Positions 1-6,816 of a stretch of 11,871 nt of DNA are shown here, in pieces. The notes beneath the pieces are model-generated. The model made no database searches. It saw only the letters and a program-made list of their open reading frames with translations, and was not told where the DNA came from. Source of the DNA: Bacillota bacterium. Lineage in GTDB: Bacteria > Vulcanimicrobiota > JAMDEM01. Every line of letters starts with the position of its first letter. Position 1 is the first letter of the stretch. The translations under genes and the position numbers were made by a program. The DNA lies in NCBI GenBank assembly GCA_023486985.1, contig JAMDEM010000167.1, positions 1-11,871 on the forward strand, in the 5' to 3' direction.

Positions 1-5
1 GGATC

Positions 6-194
6 TTAAATGTCAATTTCCTTTGCTATGGTAACGCCGTCATTGGTGATGGTGGGAGCTCCGAATTTTTTATCCAGGACCACATTTCTTCCCTTTGGTC
101 CAAGTGTTATTCTTACTGCATTGGCAAGGGCATTTGCTCCCTGCTCGAGAGCTTTCCTTGCTTCTTCGCTATACAGCAACATCTTTGCTGCCAT
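6..194 (-). CDS. groL: GroEL chaperonin, N-terminal 62 residues, cut by an in-frame stop
   Basis: GroEL is the large subunit of the cytosolic ATP-driven folding chamber that works with GroES. The 62 residues seen match the start of the family: ANAVRITLGPKGRNVVLDK covers the nucleotide-binding loop, followed by GAPTITNDGVTIAKEI. The frame then meets TAA at codon 63. The five bases left beyond it read Asp-Pro in the same frame, so the expected family sequence (…Glu-Asp-Pro/Lys) resumes at once. A single GAA to TAA change at the Glu equivalent to E. coli Glu63 explains this. The start is firm: AGGAGGTT lies at 201-208, six bases before the ATG. The gene follows groS by 22 bases in the classic groESL order. 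As it stands the product would be non-functional, so this is either a broken copy or a base error near a sequence end. Identity is certain; the status of the gene is not. Confidence 0.9.
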   Translation of the reverse strand: MAAKMLLYSEEARKALEQGANALANAVRITLGPKGRNVVLDKKFGAPTITNDGVTIAKEIDI

Positions 195-216
195 TTTTAA
201 AACCTCCTTAAAAAAT

Positions 217-522
217 TTATTTAACTATTGCAAGAATCTCTTTTTCGCTGACGATTAAATATTCTTCGCCTTCAAGCTTCACTTCAGTTCCCGAGTACTT
301 GCCGTAAAGAACCTTGTCGCCTTCTTTAACTTCCATAGGAATTCTTTCGCCGTTGTCAAGAATTCTTCCGGAGCCAACAGCAATTATTTCTCCCTGCTGG
401 GGTTTCTCCTTTGCAGTATCAGGCATAATTATGCCTCCCTTTGATACTTCTTCCTGAGGGATGGGTTTAAGTAATACTCTGTCTCCCAGGGGTTTAAAGC
501 TGTGTTTGGTCTTTGTGGTCAT
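217..522 (-). CDS. groS: GroES co-chaperonin (10 kDa chaperonin)
   Basis: GroES forms the heptameric lid that closes the GroEL folding cavity in the cytosol. The 101-residue product has the usual family length (about 95-105). Landmarks are FKPLGDRVLLKP at residues 9-20 (first strand), the mobile loop with SKGGIIMPDTAKEKPQQG at about 27-44, the GEIIAVG strand, and the C-terminal GEEYLIVSEKEILAIV. The mobile loop keeps the hydrophobic GGIIMP segment that contacts GroEL. The ATG at 522 has AGGAGGT at 529-535 with a six-base spacer. It is the first gene of groSL and lies directly downstream of a promoter and a CIRCE operator, so heat-shock control by HrcA is expected. Nothing in the protein looks abnormal. 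Confidence 0.97.
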   Translation of the reverse strand: MTTKTKHSFKPLGDRVLLKPIPQEEVSKGGIIMPDTAKEKPQQGEIIAVGSGRILDNGERIPMEVKEGDKVLYGKYSGTEVKLEGEEYLIVSEKEILAIVK

Positions 523-578
523 TTTCTTACCTCCTTTTCTTAATCAGTTTCTAATTGATTTAATTAAAAACTTCAGGT

Positions 579-605
579 TTAGCACTTCTATTGTTAGAGT
601 GCTAA
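579..605 (-). promoter_or_regulatory. CIRCE operator (HrcA binding site)
   Basis: The element reads TTAGCACTT, nine spacer bases, then GAGTGCTAA. It matches the CIRCE consensus (TTAGCACTC-N9-GAGTGCTAA) with one mismatch at position 587. It sits between the groS promoter and the groS start, just downstream of the predicted transcription start, where a bound HrcA repressor would block transcription. It implies that the genome encodes HrcA, which is not in this window. Confidence 0.95.
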
Positions 606-615
606 ATCCTGCAAT

Positions 616-644
616 ATTTTATAATAAAAGAAAAAAGATGTCAA
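616..644 (-). promoter_or_regulatory. sigma-70-type promoter of groSL
   Basis: On the minus strand a perfect -35 box TTGACA (639-644) is followed by 17 bases and a -10 box TAAAAT (616-621). Transcription would begin around 609, a few bases before the CIRCE element, which is the usual arrangement for HrcA-repressed chaperonin operons. Confidence 0.85.
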
Positions 645-653
645 ATCTTCAGG

Positions 654-675
654 AAAAAAAGCTATTAAGAAATAG
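654..675 (-). terminator. possible weak terminator downstream of aroF
   Basis: On the minus strand a five-base-pair stem (CTATT/AATAG, 662-675) with a four-base loop is followed after one base by a run of seven T (654-660). It lies about 100 bases downstream of the aroF stop and just upstream of the groSL -35 box, where the aroF transcript should end. The stem is short and AT-rich, so this is tentative. Confidence 0.3.
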
Positions 676-776
676 AAAAAAGCAGGATTGGAGCGATTTG
701 CGGATTGATTAGCTAACAAAACTTGGCGAATGTGGAACGACCGCAAAATCCCTGCCTTTTCCAAGATGATTTCATC

Positions 777-1796
777 TTAAAGTTTTCTTCCCACTGCCGC
801 TGCTACTTTCTTCAGTTCCTCCATAAGCTTCTTGAATACTTCCGGCTTTAAAGACTGGGGACCGTCGGAGAGAGCTTCTTCCGGATGTGAATGTACTTCG
901 ATTATCAAGCCGTCAGCGCCTGCGGCAACGGCTGCCTTTGAAACAGGCGCCACAAGTTCCCATTTCCCGGTGGCGTGAGAAGGGTCAACAATCATGGGAA
1001 GGTGGCAAAGATTTTTTATGAGAGGCACGGCGCTTATATCAAGAGTATTTCTTGTCATCTTCTCAAATGTTCTTATTCCGCGTTCGCATAAAATCACCCT
1101 GGGATTGCCGTTGGATAATATATATTCGGCTGACATCAGAAGCTCCTCCACTGATGACATCATTCCGCGCTTTAGAAGAATGGGGTGCCTTGCCTTTCCA
1201 AGTTCCTGGAGAAGCGCGTAGTTCTGCATATTCCTGGCGCCAACCTGCATAATATCGGCATACCTTGCAACAAGAGTAATATCGCCTGTAGACATTACTT
1301 CTGTAACAATTAAAAGGCCGGTTCTTTCCCTTGCCTCGGCAAGATATTCAAGCCCCTTCTCCCCCAGCCCCTGAAAACTATAGGGGGAAGTCCTGGGCTT
1401 GAAAGCGCCTCCCCTTAATATCTTAGCGCCGGCTTCTTTTACCGCTTCCGCTGCTTCAAGAAGCTGTTCACGGGACTCCACCGCGCATGGTCCAGCCATC
1501 ACCACAACTTCTTCTCCCCCGATAACAACCGGGCCCAGGTTGATTGTGGAGTCTTCAGGATGAAATTCCCTGCTTGCAAGCTTAAAAGGCTGGCTTAATG
1601 GGACTATCTGCTCAACACCTTCAAGGACAGAAAGGGAATCCTTGATTTTCTCCTCATTCCCCTCGCCTATTATGCCGATGAGATTTCTCTCGCCGCTTCT
1701 TGAAATGTGCGGCTGGTATCCCATGTCCTCAATTTTTTTCAGCACTGCGCCCATGTCTTTTACCATTACCCTGGGCTTCATTACCACTATAAGCAT
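777..1796 (-). CDS. aroF: 3-deoxy-7-phosphoheptulonate (DAHP) synthase, Thermotoga-type with N-terminal regulatory domain
   Basis: This enzyme condenses phosphoenolpyruvate and erythrose 4-phosphate to DAHP, the first step of the shikimate pathway. The 339-residue protein has an N-terminal ferredoxin-like domain (about 1-70) and a TIM-barrel catalytic domain (about 85-339), as in the Thermotoga maritima enzyme. Visible motifs are AGPCAVES (101-108), GGAFKPRTSPYSFQG (129-143), QVGARNMQNY (184-193), LLKRG (207-211), DPSHATG (271-277) and EVHSHPEEALSDGPQSL (300-316). The four metal ligands are all present: Cys104, His274, Glu300 and Asp311. In T. maritima the N-terminal domain mediates feedback inhibition by aromatic amino acids; similar control is inferred here. 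The ATG at 1796 has AGGAGA at 1805-1810, which overlaps the trpA stop codon, so translation is probably coupled. Its place behind trpA links supply of chorismate precursors to tryptophan synthesis. Confidence 0.96.
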   Translation of the reverse strand: MLIVVMKPRVMVKDMGAVLKKIEDMGYQPHISRSGERNLIGIIGEGNEEKIKDSLSVLEGVEQIVPLSQPFKLASREFHPEDSTINLGPVVIGGEEVVVMAGPCAVESREQLLEAAEAVKEAGAKILRGGAFKPRTSPYSFQGLGEKGLEYLAEARERTGLLIVTEVMSTGDITLVARYADIMQVGARNMQNYALLQELGKARHPILLKRGMMSSVEELLMSAEYILSNGNPRVILCERGIRTFEKMTRNTLDISAVPLIKNLCHLPMIVDPSHATGKWELVAPVSKAAVAAGADGLIIEVHSHPEEALSDGPQSLKPEVFKKLMEELKKVAAAVGRKL

Positions 1797-1808
1797 TAAC
1801 CAAATCTC

Positions 1809-2612
1809 CTACAAAACTGCTCTTAATTCCCTGATAAATTCTCCCGCTTTTGCTTCAGGCTTCCGGCTGTTTTTAAGGATAAGCTCTATTATTGCGCTTC
1901 CCACGATAACGCCGTCGGCATACTTTGCAACTTCTTTTGCCTGTTCTGGCTTTGATATTCCAAATCCAACACATACAGGCTTGTCAGTCATTGATTTTAA
2001 TTTTAAGATAGAATCTCTCAAAGTCACGGGCAGCTTTTCCCTTGAGCCTGTAACACCGGTAACGGAAACAAGATACAGAAATCCTCTTGTCTTTCCGGCA
2101 ATCTGCTTTGCCCTGCTCTCATCTGTATTTGGGGCGCAAAGTTTTATAATATCAATACCTTCCATTTTCAGGAAACTTTCAAATTCGGAAGATTCCTCCA
2201 GGGGAAGATCAGGGATTATTACGCCTTTAATTTTTGAGCGGTTTGCTTTCCTGGCAAATTTTTCAAGTCCATAGGCGTAAAGAGGATTATAATAACTCAT
2301 TATTATCAGGGGAATAGCGGCTTTTGCAAGAACCGCTTCTGCCATTTTAAAAACTTTATCAAGCGTGACGCCTTTCTTCAGCGCCTCAAAAGATGACTTC
2401 TTGCTTACAGGACCGTCTGCAATGGGGTCTGAAAAAGGAACGCCAATCTCCAGCATGTCGGCACCTTTTTCCGCTATCTCAACCGCAATTTTTACGAATT
2501 TGCTTTCATCGGGAAACCCGGCTGAAAGATACGGGATGAGAGCTTTTCTCTTTTCCTTTTTAAGTTCAAGAAAAACCTTGTCAATGGAGGGAATTTCTTT
2601 TTTTCCAGCCAT
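1809..2612 (-). CDS. trpA: tryptophan synthase alpha chain
   Basis: TrpA cleaves indole-3-glycerol phosphate to indole and glyceraldehyde 3-phosphate and passes indole through a tunnel to TrpB. The 267-residue TIM barrel matches family length (about 260-270). Motifs are YLSAGFPD (28-35), MLEIGVPFSDPIADGP (53-68), IIPDLPLEES, VSVTGVTGSR and VGFGISKPEQA near the C-terminal phosphate site. The catalytic acids equivalent to E. coli Glu49 and Asp60 are Glu55 and Asp66. The ATG at 2612 has AAGGAG at 2621-2626, eight bases away. That Shine-Dalgarno overlaps the stop codon of the upstream ATPase gene, so trpA appears to be translated in coupling with an unrelated gene rather than with trpB. The trpA stop in turn overlaps the aroF ribosome site. 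Confidence 0.97.
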   Translation of the reverse strand: MAGKKEIPSIDKVFLELKKEKRKALIPYLSAGFPDESKFVKIAVEIAEKGADMLEIGVPFSDPIADGPVSKKSSFEALKKGVTLDKVFKMAEAVLAKAAIPLIIMSYYNPLYAYGLEKFARKANRSKIKGVIIPDLPLEESSEFESFLKMEGIDIIKLCAPNTDESRAKQIAGKTRGFLYLVSVTGVTGSREKLPVTLRDSILKLKSMTDKPVCVGFGISKPEQAKEVAKYADGVIVGSAIIELILKNSRKPEAKAGEFIRELRAVL

Positions 2613-2624
2613 GAAGAATTCTCC

Positions 2625-3911
2625 TTAAATAGGGATTAGTAAAAAATCTAAAATGTTAACAAACTCAATATTTTTATGTTTTACCGGCTTGCCTTCCCAA
2701 TAGATTAACTTAGCGTTTGCTTTTTTAAATTCCTTCAAGCCTTCTTCCAGCGCCCTTATTTCTCTATCTAATGCCTCTTTATTAGTTATAGAATAACAAA
2801 CATTGATTAATTCCGAAACCTGGTGGCCGATTCTAAGTAAAAAATCTATTTCTGTCTTACCTTCCCAGTAATAGGCAGCTTGCTTTCTTCTTGAAAACTC
2901 CAGTAATACAATATTCTCCAGTAATTTTCCGGCATCATAGCTGAACTTAAAAGAAACAGCATTTCGCAAGCCTGTGTCAATGGAAAATACTTTTTGCGGA
3001 TTATATATCTGTTTTTTTACCGAATATGAAAAAAACGGGATGAACTGCAGCAAGAAAGCTTCTTCAAAGTAATCAAAATATCTTCTTGCATTTTGATTGG
3101 AAATGCCAAAATTTTTCTCTATCTTATAACTTGAAATTTGACTGGAAATATTCGTGAAAGTAAAACTGATAATTTCTTTAATATCTTTCGTGTTTCTAAT
3201 TTTATGCCTGAGCAAGATATCTCTTTCCAGAATGGAATTAAAATATTCAGATAAGATAACTTTTTTATTGTACTCGTCGTTTTCAATAACTATTCTGGGA
3301 AACCCTCCGAATTCTAAGTATTTTCTCAGATAATTGTACAGATTCGGCGTTTTGACTAAAGGCGTGTATTTTACTTTTTTGAAGTCCAGGAACTCACGGA
3401 AGCTTAAAGGATAAACTATTTCAGAAACATAACGCCCGCTGAGTAAAGTTGATATCTCTCCTTTTAATAACTTAGAAGATGAACCGGTGATAAAAATTTT
3501 GATGTTCACTTTCCGGTCATAAAGAGAGGCTGCAAACCTTTCCCATCCCTCAACCGATTGCACCTCGTCCAAAAAAAGATAGATTTTCCCTTGAGGGTTA
3601 TAAAACTCTAAATAGGCGTCAAAGATTTTTCCCAAAAAAGACAAATTAAGATTGCCGGCAAAATTAGGTTCCTCAAAATTAATATAAAGCGTATTTTCTG
3701 GTTTTACTTTTTTTTCAATTAATTTCTCAATTACCTGCAAAATAATGGTTGACTTTCCTGAACGCCTGACGCCTGTTAAAGCAATAATTTCCGGCATTTT
3801 CAGGTATCTGTTTAATTTGTCCAAATAAAAAGAACGATTGAAGCCAGTATCTACCTTCTGGTTCCAGAAATTCCACTTGTTTAAAGTTTCTATCATTTCA
3901 GATATATTCAT
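2625..3911 (-). CDS. AAA+ ATPase with C-terminal DUF4143 domain, inserted between trpB and trpA
   Basis: The 428-residue protein belongs to the widespread bacterial and archaeal AAA_14/DUF4143 ATPases, whose role is poorly known. The N-terminal ATPase domain shows Walker A GVRRSGKST (47-55), Walker B YLFLDEVQ (111-118) and a sensor-like ITGSSSKLL (141-149). A winged-helix-like stretch (about 240-290) follows. The C-terminal part has KTEIDFLLR (352-360) and SELINVCYSI (366-375), a pattern related to nuclease-like folds, but the usual catalytic Lys of such folds is not evident. There are no membrane segments. No clear ribosome site precedes the ATG at 3911; a TATAAT lies only four bases upstream, so the mRNA may be leaderless, or an upstream TATAAA (3951-3956) may be used. 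The gene is visibly more AT-rich than the trp genes around it, which suggests acquisition by transfer. A function in tryptophan metabolism is not implied. Confidence 0.9.
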   Translation of the reverse strand: MNISEMIETLNKWNFWNQKVDTGFNRSFYLDKLNRYLKMPEIIALTGVRRSGKSTIILQVIEKLIEKKVKPENTLYINFEEPNFAGNLNLSFLGKIFDAYLEFYNPQGKIYLFLDEVQSVEGWERFAASLYDRKVNIKIFITGSSSKLLKGEISTLLSGRYVSEIVYPLSFREFLDFKKVKYTPLVKTPNLYNYLRKYLEFGGFPRIVIENDEYNKKVILSEYFNSILERDILLRHKIRNTKDIKEIISFTFTNISSQISSYKIEKNFGISNQNARRYFDYFEEAFLLQFIPFFSYSVKKQIYNPQKVFSIDTGLRNAVSFKFSYDAGKLLENIVLLEFSRRKQAAYYWEGKTEIDFLLRIGHQVSELINVCYSITNKEALDREIRALEEGLKEFKKANAKLIYWEGKPVKHKNIEFVNILDFLLIPI

Positions 3912-4214
3912 AGCAATTATATGTTTTTAAATCAAACATGTATATACTATTTATATGTTATCAAAAATCTTCCTGCTTGTCAATTAGTTTATTCATGGCT
4001 TTTTACCATACCGCATAGTTATTGATTATCCCCTGGTTATACAGAACACGATATTAAAAGCCACTCACTAAATTGCAATAAATCTGCGGCAGGGCAGAAA
4101 AAATGACCTGACTCTGAGTTCCGCAATGAATTGCAGCGAGGAAATCTCTCTTCCAGCCCATATTCCCGCACGAGAGAGGGTAATGCAGAAGGGTATGTGT
4201 TATTACAATATAAT
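3912..4214. other. 303-base non-coding spacer between trpB and the ATPase gene
   Basis: No credible gene is present. On the ATPase side the DNA is very AT-rich and carries a nine-base direct repeat TTATATGTT (3917-3925 and 3951-3959); each copy holds a possible minus-strand -10 box. The trpB side contains a degenerate inverted repeat described separately, plus TCTCTC and GAGAGA segments around 4145-4177 that could pair. The spacer looks like remnants of inserted DNA rather than a conserved regulatory leader. Confidence 0.6.
4074..4136. repeat. imperfect inverted repeat in the trpB-ATPase spacer
   Basis: The arms at 4074-4089 and 4121-4136 pair imperfectly: TGCAAT and TGCGG match, separated by a short mismatched and bulged stretch. 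About 31 bases lie between them. The right arm also contains a small perfect palindrome, GCAATGAATTGC (4123-4134). It may be a decayed mobile-element end or a dispersed repeat; only one copy is visible here, so the class is unknown. Confidence 0.4.
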
Positions 4215-5405
4215 TTAAGCCTTGCCTTTTAACGCATCGGCAACTATGTTTACATCCTTGTCTCCACGCCCGGAAATGCAGACAACCACGATATCCTTTG
4301 GAGAAAGCCAGCTCATCATTTTTTCAAGATAGGCAACCGCATGAGCACATTCAAGAGCCGGTATTATTCCTTCCGTTTCAGTGAGAAGTTCAAAGCCTCT
4401 CAAAGCTTCCTTATCAGTCACTGACTCATATTTTACTCTTCCGCTGTCCTTTAAAAAACTGTGCTCCGGTCCCACTCCTGAATAATCAAGGCCCGGGGCG
4501 ATTGAATGAGTTTCAAGTATCTGTCCGGATTTATCCTGGAGCAGATACGACCTTGAGCCGTGAAGAACGCCCGGCGTGCCTTTACCGAGAGTGGCTGAAT
4601 GTTTTGAGGTATTTATGCCCGAGCCGGCGGCTTCAACGCCTATCATCTTCACATCCTTGTCATTAAGGAAAGGATAAAAAAGCCCTATGGCATTGCTTCC
4701 GCCGCCCACGCAGGCAATAAGATAATCGGGATTCCTGCTTCCCTTGTCGGCTATCTGCTTTTTTACTTCCATCCCGATTATTGACTGAAAATCCCTTACC
4801 ATCATTGGATAAGGATGGGGACCCACAACCGAGCCCAGCATATAATGGGTATTATGAACATTTGTCGCCCAGTCCCTTAAAGTCTCATTAATTGCATCCT
4901 TCAATGTTTTTGAGCCCGAGTTTACCGGAACAACCTTTGCTCCCAGAAGCTTCATTCTAAAAACATTATGGGACTGCCTCTTAACATCTTCTTCTCCCAT
5001 ATAAATAATGCACTCATATCCAAAGCGGGCGCAGACTGTAGCCGCTGCCACTCCATGCTGGCCCGCGCCTGTTTCGGCAATTATCCTTTTTTTACCAAGC
5101 CTTTTTGCGATTAACGCCTGTCCGATGCAGTTGTTGATTTTATGAGAGCCTGTATGATTAAGGTCTTCTCTCTTCAAATAAATTCTTGCTTTGCCGAATT
5201 TTTTTGTGAGCCTCTCGGCAAAATAAAGAGGAGTAGGTCTTCCGGCAAAATCTTCAAGATGAAGGCATATCTCCTCCCAGAACTGCTTGTCTTTTCTTAA
5301 AGACAAATAAACCCTTTCCAGCTCTTCAAGAGGCGGAATGAGGGTCTCCGGTACAAATCTTCCTCCAAAATCCCCAAAGTGACCTTTTTCATCGGGCCAG
5401 AGCAT
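4215..5405 (-). CDS. trpB: tryptophan synthase beta chain
   Basis: TrpB is the PLP enzyme that joins indole to L-serine to make L-tryptophan, in complex with TrpA. The 396-residue protein has normal TrpB1 length. It begins with GHFGDFGGRFVPETL (8-22). HTGSHKINN (84-92) contains the PLP Schiff-base Lys89, and AETGAGQHGVA (110-120) contains catalytic Glu111 (equivalent to Salmonella Glu109). GGGSNAIG (234-241) grips the PLP phosphate, and SGRGDKD (378-384) places Ser378 by the pyridine nitrogen. All key residues are intact. The ATG at 5405 is preceded by GAGAGGTT at 5411-5418. It lies 24 bases behind trpF, so the two are cotranscribed. Unusually, the next gene is not trpA but an ATPase gene after a 303-base spacer, so TrpA and TrpB cannot be coupled by overlapping frames here. 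Confidence 0.98.
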   Translation of the reverse strand: MLWPDEKGHFGDFGGRFVPETLIPPLEELERVYLSLRKDKQFWEEICLHLEDFAGRPTPLYFAERLTKKFGKARIYLKREDLNHTGSHKINNCIGQALIAKRLGKKRIIAETGAGQHGVAAATVCARFGYECIIYMGEEDVKRQSHNVFRMKLLGAKVVPVNSGSKTLKDAINETLRDWATNVHNTHYMLGSVVGPHPYPMMVRDFQSIIGMEVKKQIADKGSRNPDYLIACVGGGSNAIGLFYPFLNDKDVKMIGVEAAGSGINTSKHSATLGKGTPGVLHGSRSYLLQDKSGQILETHSIAPGLDYSGVGPEHSFLKDSGRVKYESVTDKEALRGFELLTETEGIIPALECAHAVAYLEKMMSWLSPKDIVVVCISGRGDKDVNIVADALKGKA

Positions 5406-5429
5406 TATTCAACCTCTCTTCTTAAAAAT

Positions 5430-6059
5430 TTATTCTTCTTCCCTCTGCTTCTCTCCCCTTACTCTCATGATAAACTCCCTCACCATGGCGGGGTCTTTTC
5501 TGCCAAAGCTTTTCTCAACGCCGCTGCAAACATCAACTGCATAAGGCTGAACTTTTGCAATGGCATCTGCAACATTGTCGGGATTTAATCCGCCTGAAAG
5601 TATAATGGGCATTCCGTATCTTTTAGCTTTCTCAGCCCACTCCCAGTTAACGGAAATGCCTGTTCCGCCAAGTTCATTGGGGCTGTAAGAATCAAGTAAA
5701 ATTGCAGAAGCCTTGTAAGCCGGTATGACTTTTATGCTGTCTTCACTCTTTAATCTTATTACCTTTATGGCTTTGGGATACAGCTTGTCGCAGTATTCAG
5801 GTGTTTCTTCTCCGTGAAGCTGAACAAGATCCAGGTGGCAAAGGCTCATAATTCTCTTAACCTTAATAAGGCTCTCGTTGGCAAAAACACCCACTTTAAA
5901 GACAAAAGGAGGAAGCTGTTCTATCATTTGCTTTGCCGCCAGGGGGTTTATCTGGCGCGGGCTGGCGGCAAAGATGAAGCCGATTGCGTCAGCGCCTGAT
6001 TCCACCGTTTCCCTGGCATCCTTAAGATTGGTAATTCCGCAGACTTTAACTTTTACCAT
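5430..6059 (-). CDS. trpF: phosphoribosylanthranilate isomerase
   Basis: TrpF catalyses the Amadori rearrangement of N-(5-phosphoribosyl)anthranilate to CdRP in tryptophan synthesis. With the ATG start at 6059 the protein has 209 residues, typical of the family. Motifs are KVCGIT (5-10, catalytic base Cys7), GFIFAASPR (27-35), KVGVFAN (55-61), QLHGEE (80-85), LLDSYS…GGTG (121-134, catalytic acid Asp123), LSGGL (154-158) and VDVCSGVE (175-182). A longer frame opens with TTG at 6068, but GGAG (6069-6072) abuts that TTG with no spacer and sits nine bases before the ATG at 6059, so the ATG is preferred. It is the most upstream trp gene here. trpE, trpG, trpD and trpC are not within this window. 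No T-box or leader-peptide attenuator is visible in the 85 bases upstream. Confidence 0.96.
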   Translation of the reverse strand: MVKVKVCGITNLKDARETVESGADAIGFIFAASPRQINPLAAKQMIEQLPPFVFKVGVFANESLIKVKRIMSLCHLDLVQLHGEETPEYCDKLYPKAIKVIRLKSEDSIKVIPAYKASAILLDSYSPNELGGTGISVNWEWAEKAKRYGMPIILSGGLNPDNVADAIAKVQPYAVDVCSGVEKSFGRKDPAMVREFIMRVRGEKQREEE

Positions 6060-6068
6060 AACAATCAA

Positions 6069-6072
6069 CTCC
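6069..6072 (-). promoter_or_regulatory. ribosome binding site that decides the trpF start
   Basis: GGAG on the minus strand lies nine bases before ATG 6059 but directly touches the alternative TTG 6068. This supports the shorter, 209-residue product. Confidence 0.65.
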
Positions 6073-6144
6073 AGAAATACTTGTACTGATAAATTCTTGA
6101 AATTTAAAGGTTTTCCCTCTGTCAGACGGTGGTTTGTTACACAT

Positions 6145-6795
6145 TTAAGGTTTAATAAATCCTTTGCTTGTAAACTCCTCCTTATCGCTTTTATACAGCC
6201 TGGCAGCTTCCGATCTCACTTGCGGGTCTACCTTATGATTAACAATTAAAGCCTGGAGAAATTTCAACTCTTCCTTGCAAGCCGGAGGCTCCTTAATCTC
6301 TTCATCCGCATTAAATATATCACCCGGCTGATCATAATGAACTAATTCATGAACCAGGGTGCTTGCAAGATAAACAGCCGTATTTGTTGTCATTTTTTCG
6401 GGACTATCATAATTAAAAAATTGCTGTTTGCTAAGGTAAATTATCCTCCCGCCGCAGGGATCAAGTTCGGTGTATGCAGGTGATGCATCTACAGCAAAAT
6501 CGAAGGTATTCGCTATCAGGAGCCTTATAAGGCGATCTGCCGCCGGAACATATTTTCCTCCGGCATATCTAACTATTCCTGCGGAGCGTAGAAACATTTG
6601 CTTGTATGGGTACCGGTATAAATGGTTTGGATTAGCAGACACCCGTTTAATTTGCGGGGTGGGTTTCCCGGAACTTAAATGATATTTTCCCTGATGAGAA
6701 AAACTGTCTGCCGTAAGAGCTGAAGAAGGAATCCCTGAATTGAAAAACACCAGAAAAATCAGGGATATCATGCCTGAAATTTTTAAAAACTTCAC
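6145..6795 (-). CDS. secreted protein with HExxH motif, putative zinc metallopeptidase
   Basis: I do not recognise a named family. The protein starts with a basic residue and a hydrophobic stretch (ISGMISLIFLVFF), then SSALTADS, a plausible signal peptidase I site, so export is likely. The mature part has STLVHELVHYDQ, a zinc-binding HExxH helix. About 22 residues downstream CKEELKFLQAL offers Glu residues as a third ligand, as in gluzincins. Two Cys residues (in LDPCGG and PPACKE) could form a disulfide outside the cytoplasm. No membrane anchor or other domain is seen. The frame extends to an ATG at 6816, but that start has no ribosome site. AAGGAG at 6805-6810 stands nine bases before GTG 6795, which gives 216 residues and a more typical signal peptide. 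It is codirectional with trpF, 85 bases away, with no evident functional link. Catalytic activity is inferred only from the motif. Confidence 0.75.
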   Translation of the reverse strand: MKFLKISGMISLIFLVFFNSGIPSSALTADSFSHQGKYHLSSGKPTPQIKRVSANPNHLYRYPYKQMFLRSAGIVRYAGGKYVPAADRLIRLLIANTFDFAVDASPAYTELDPCGGRIIYLSKQQFFNYDSPEKMTTNTAVYLASTLVHELVHYDQPGDIFNADEEIKEPPACKEELKFLQALIVNHKVDPQVRSEAARLYKSDKEEFTSKGFIKP

Positions 6796-6804
6796 AACAA
6801 CCTG

Positions 6805-6810
6805 CTCCTT
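6805..6810 (-). promoter_or_regulatory. ribosome binding site that favours the GTG 6795 start
   Basis: AAGGAG on the minus strand lies inside the longer open frame, nine bases before GTG 6795. The ATG at 6816 has only an A/T-rich run in front of it. This argues for the shorter secreted product. Confidence 0.6.
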
Positions 6811-6816
6811 CTTCAT

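Noticed and set aside
6..8. TAA in groL read as a recoded sense codon
   Set aside because: TAA terminates several other genes in this window, including groS, trpB, mcmA1 and mcmA2, so a changed genetic code is not supported.
461..712. An 83-codon plus-strand frame over the groS start and promoter
   Set aside because: It runs through the groS coding start, the CIRCE element and the promoter in antisense, and its composition follows those elements.
763..778. AAGATGATTTCATCTT hairpin at the aroF stop codon as a terminator
   Set aside because: The stem overlaps the stop codon and is not followed by a T tract on the minus strand, so it does not look like an intrinsic terminator.
1642..2274. A 210-codon plus-strand frame across the aroF-trpA junction
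   Set aside because: It overlaps two well-supported genes in the opposite direction, and its product has no recognisable motif.
6060..6144. T-box or trp attenuator upstream of trpF
   Set aside because: The gap is only 85 bases; no tandem Trp codons, T-box sequence or terminator/antiterminator pair could be found.
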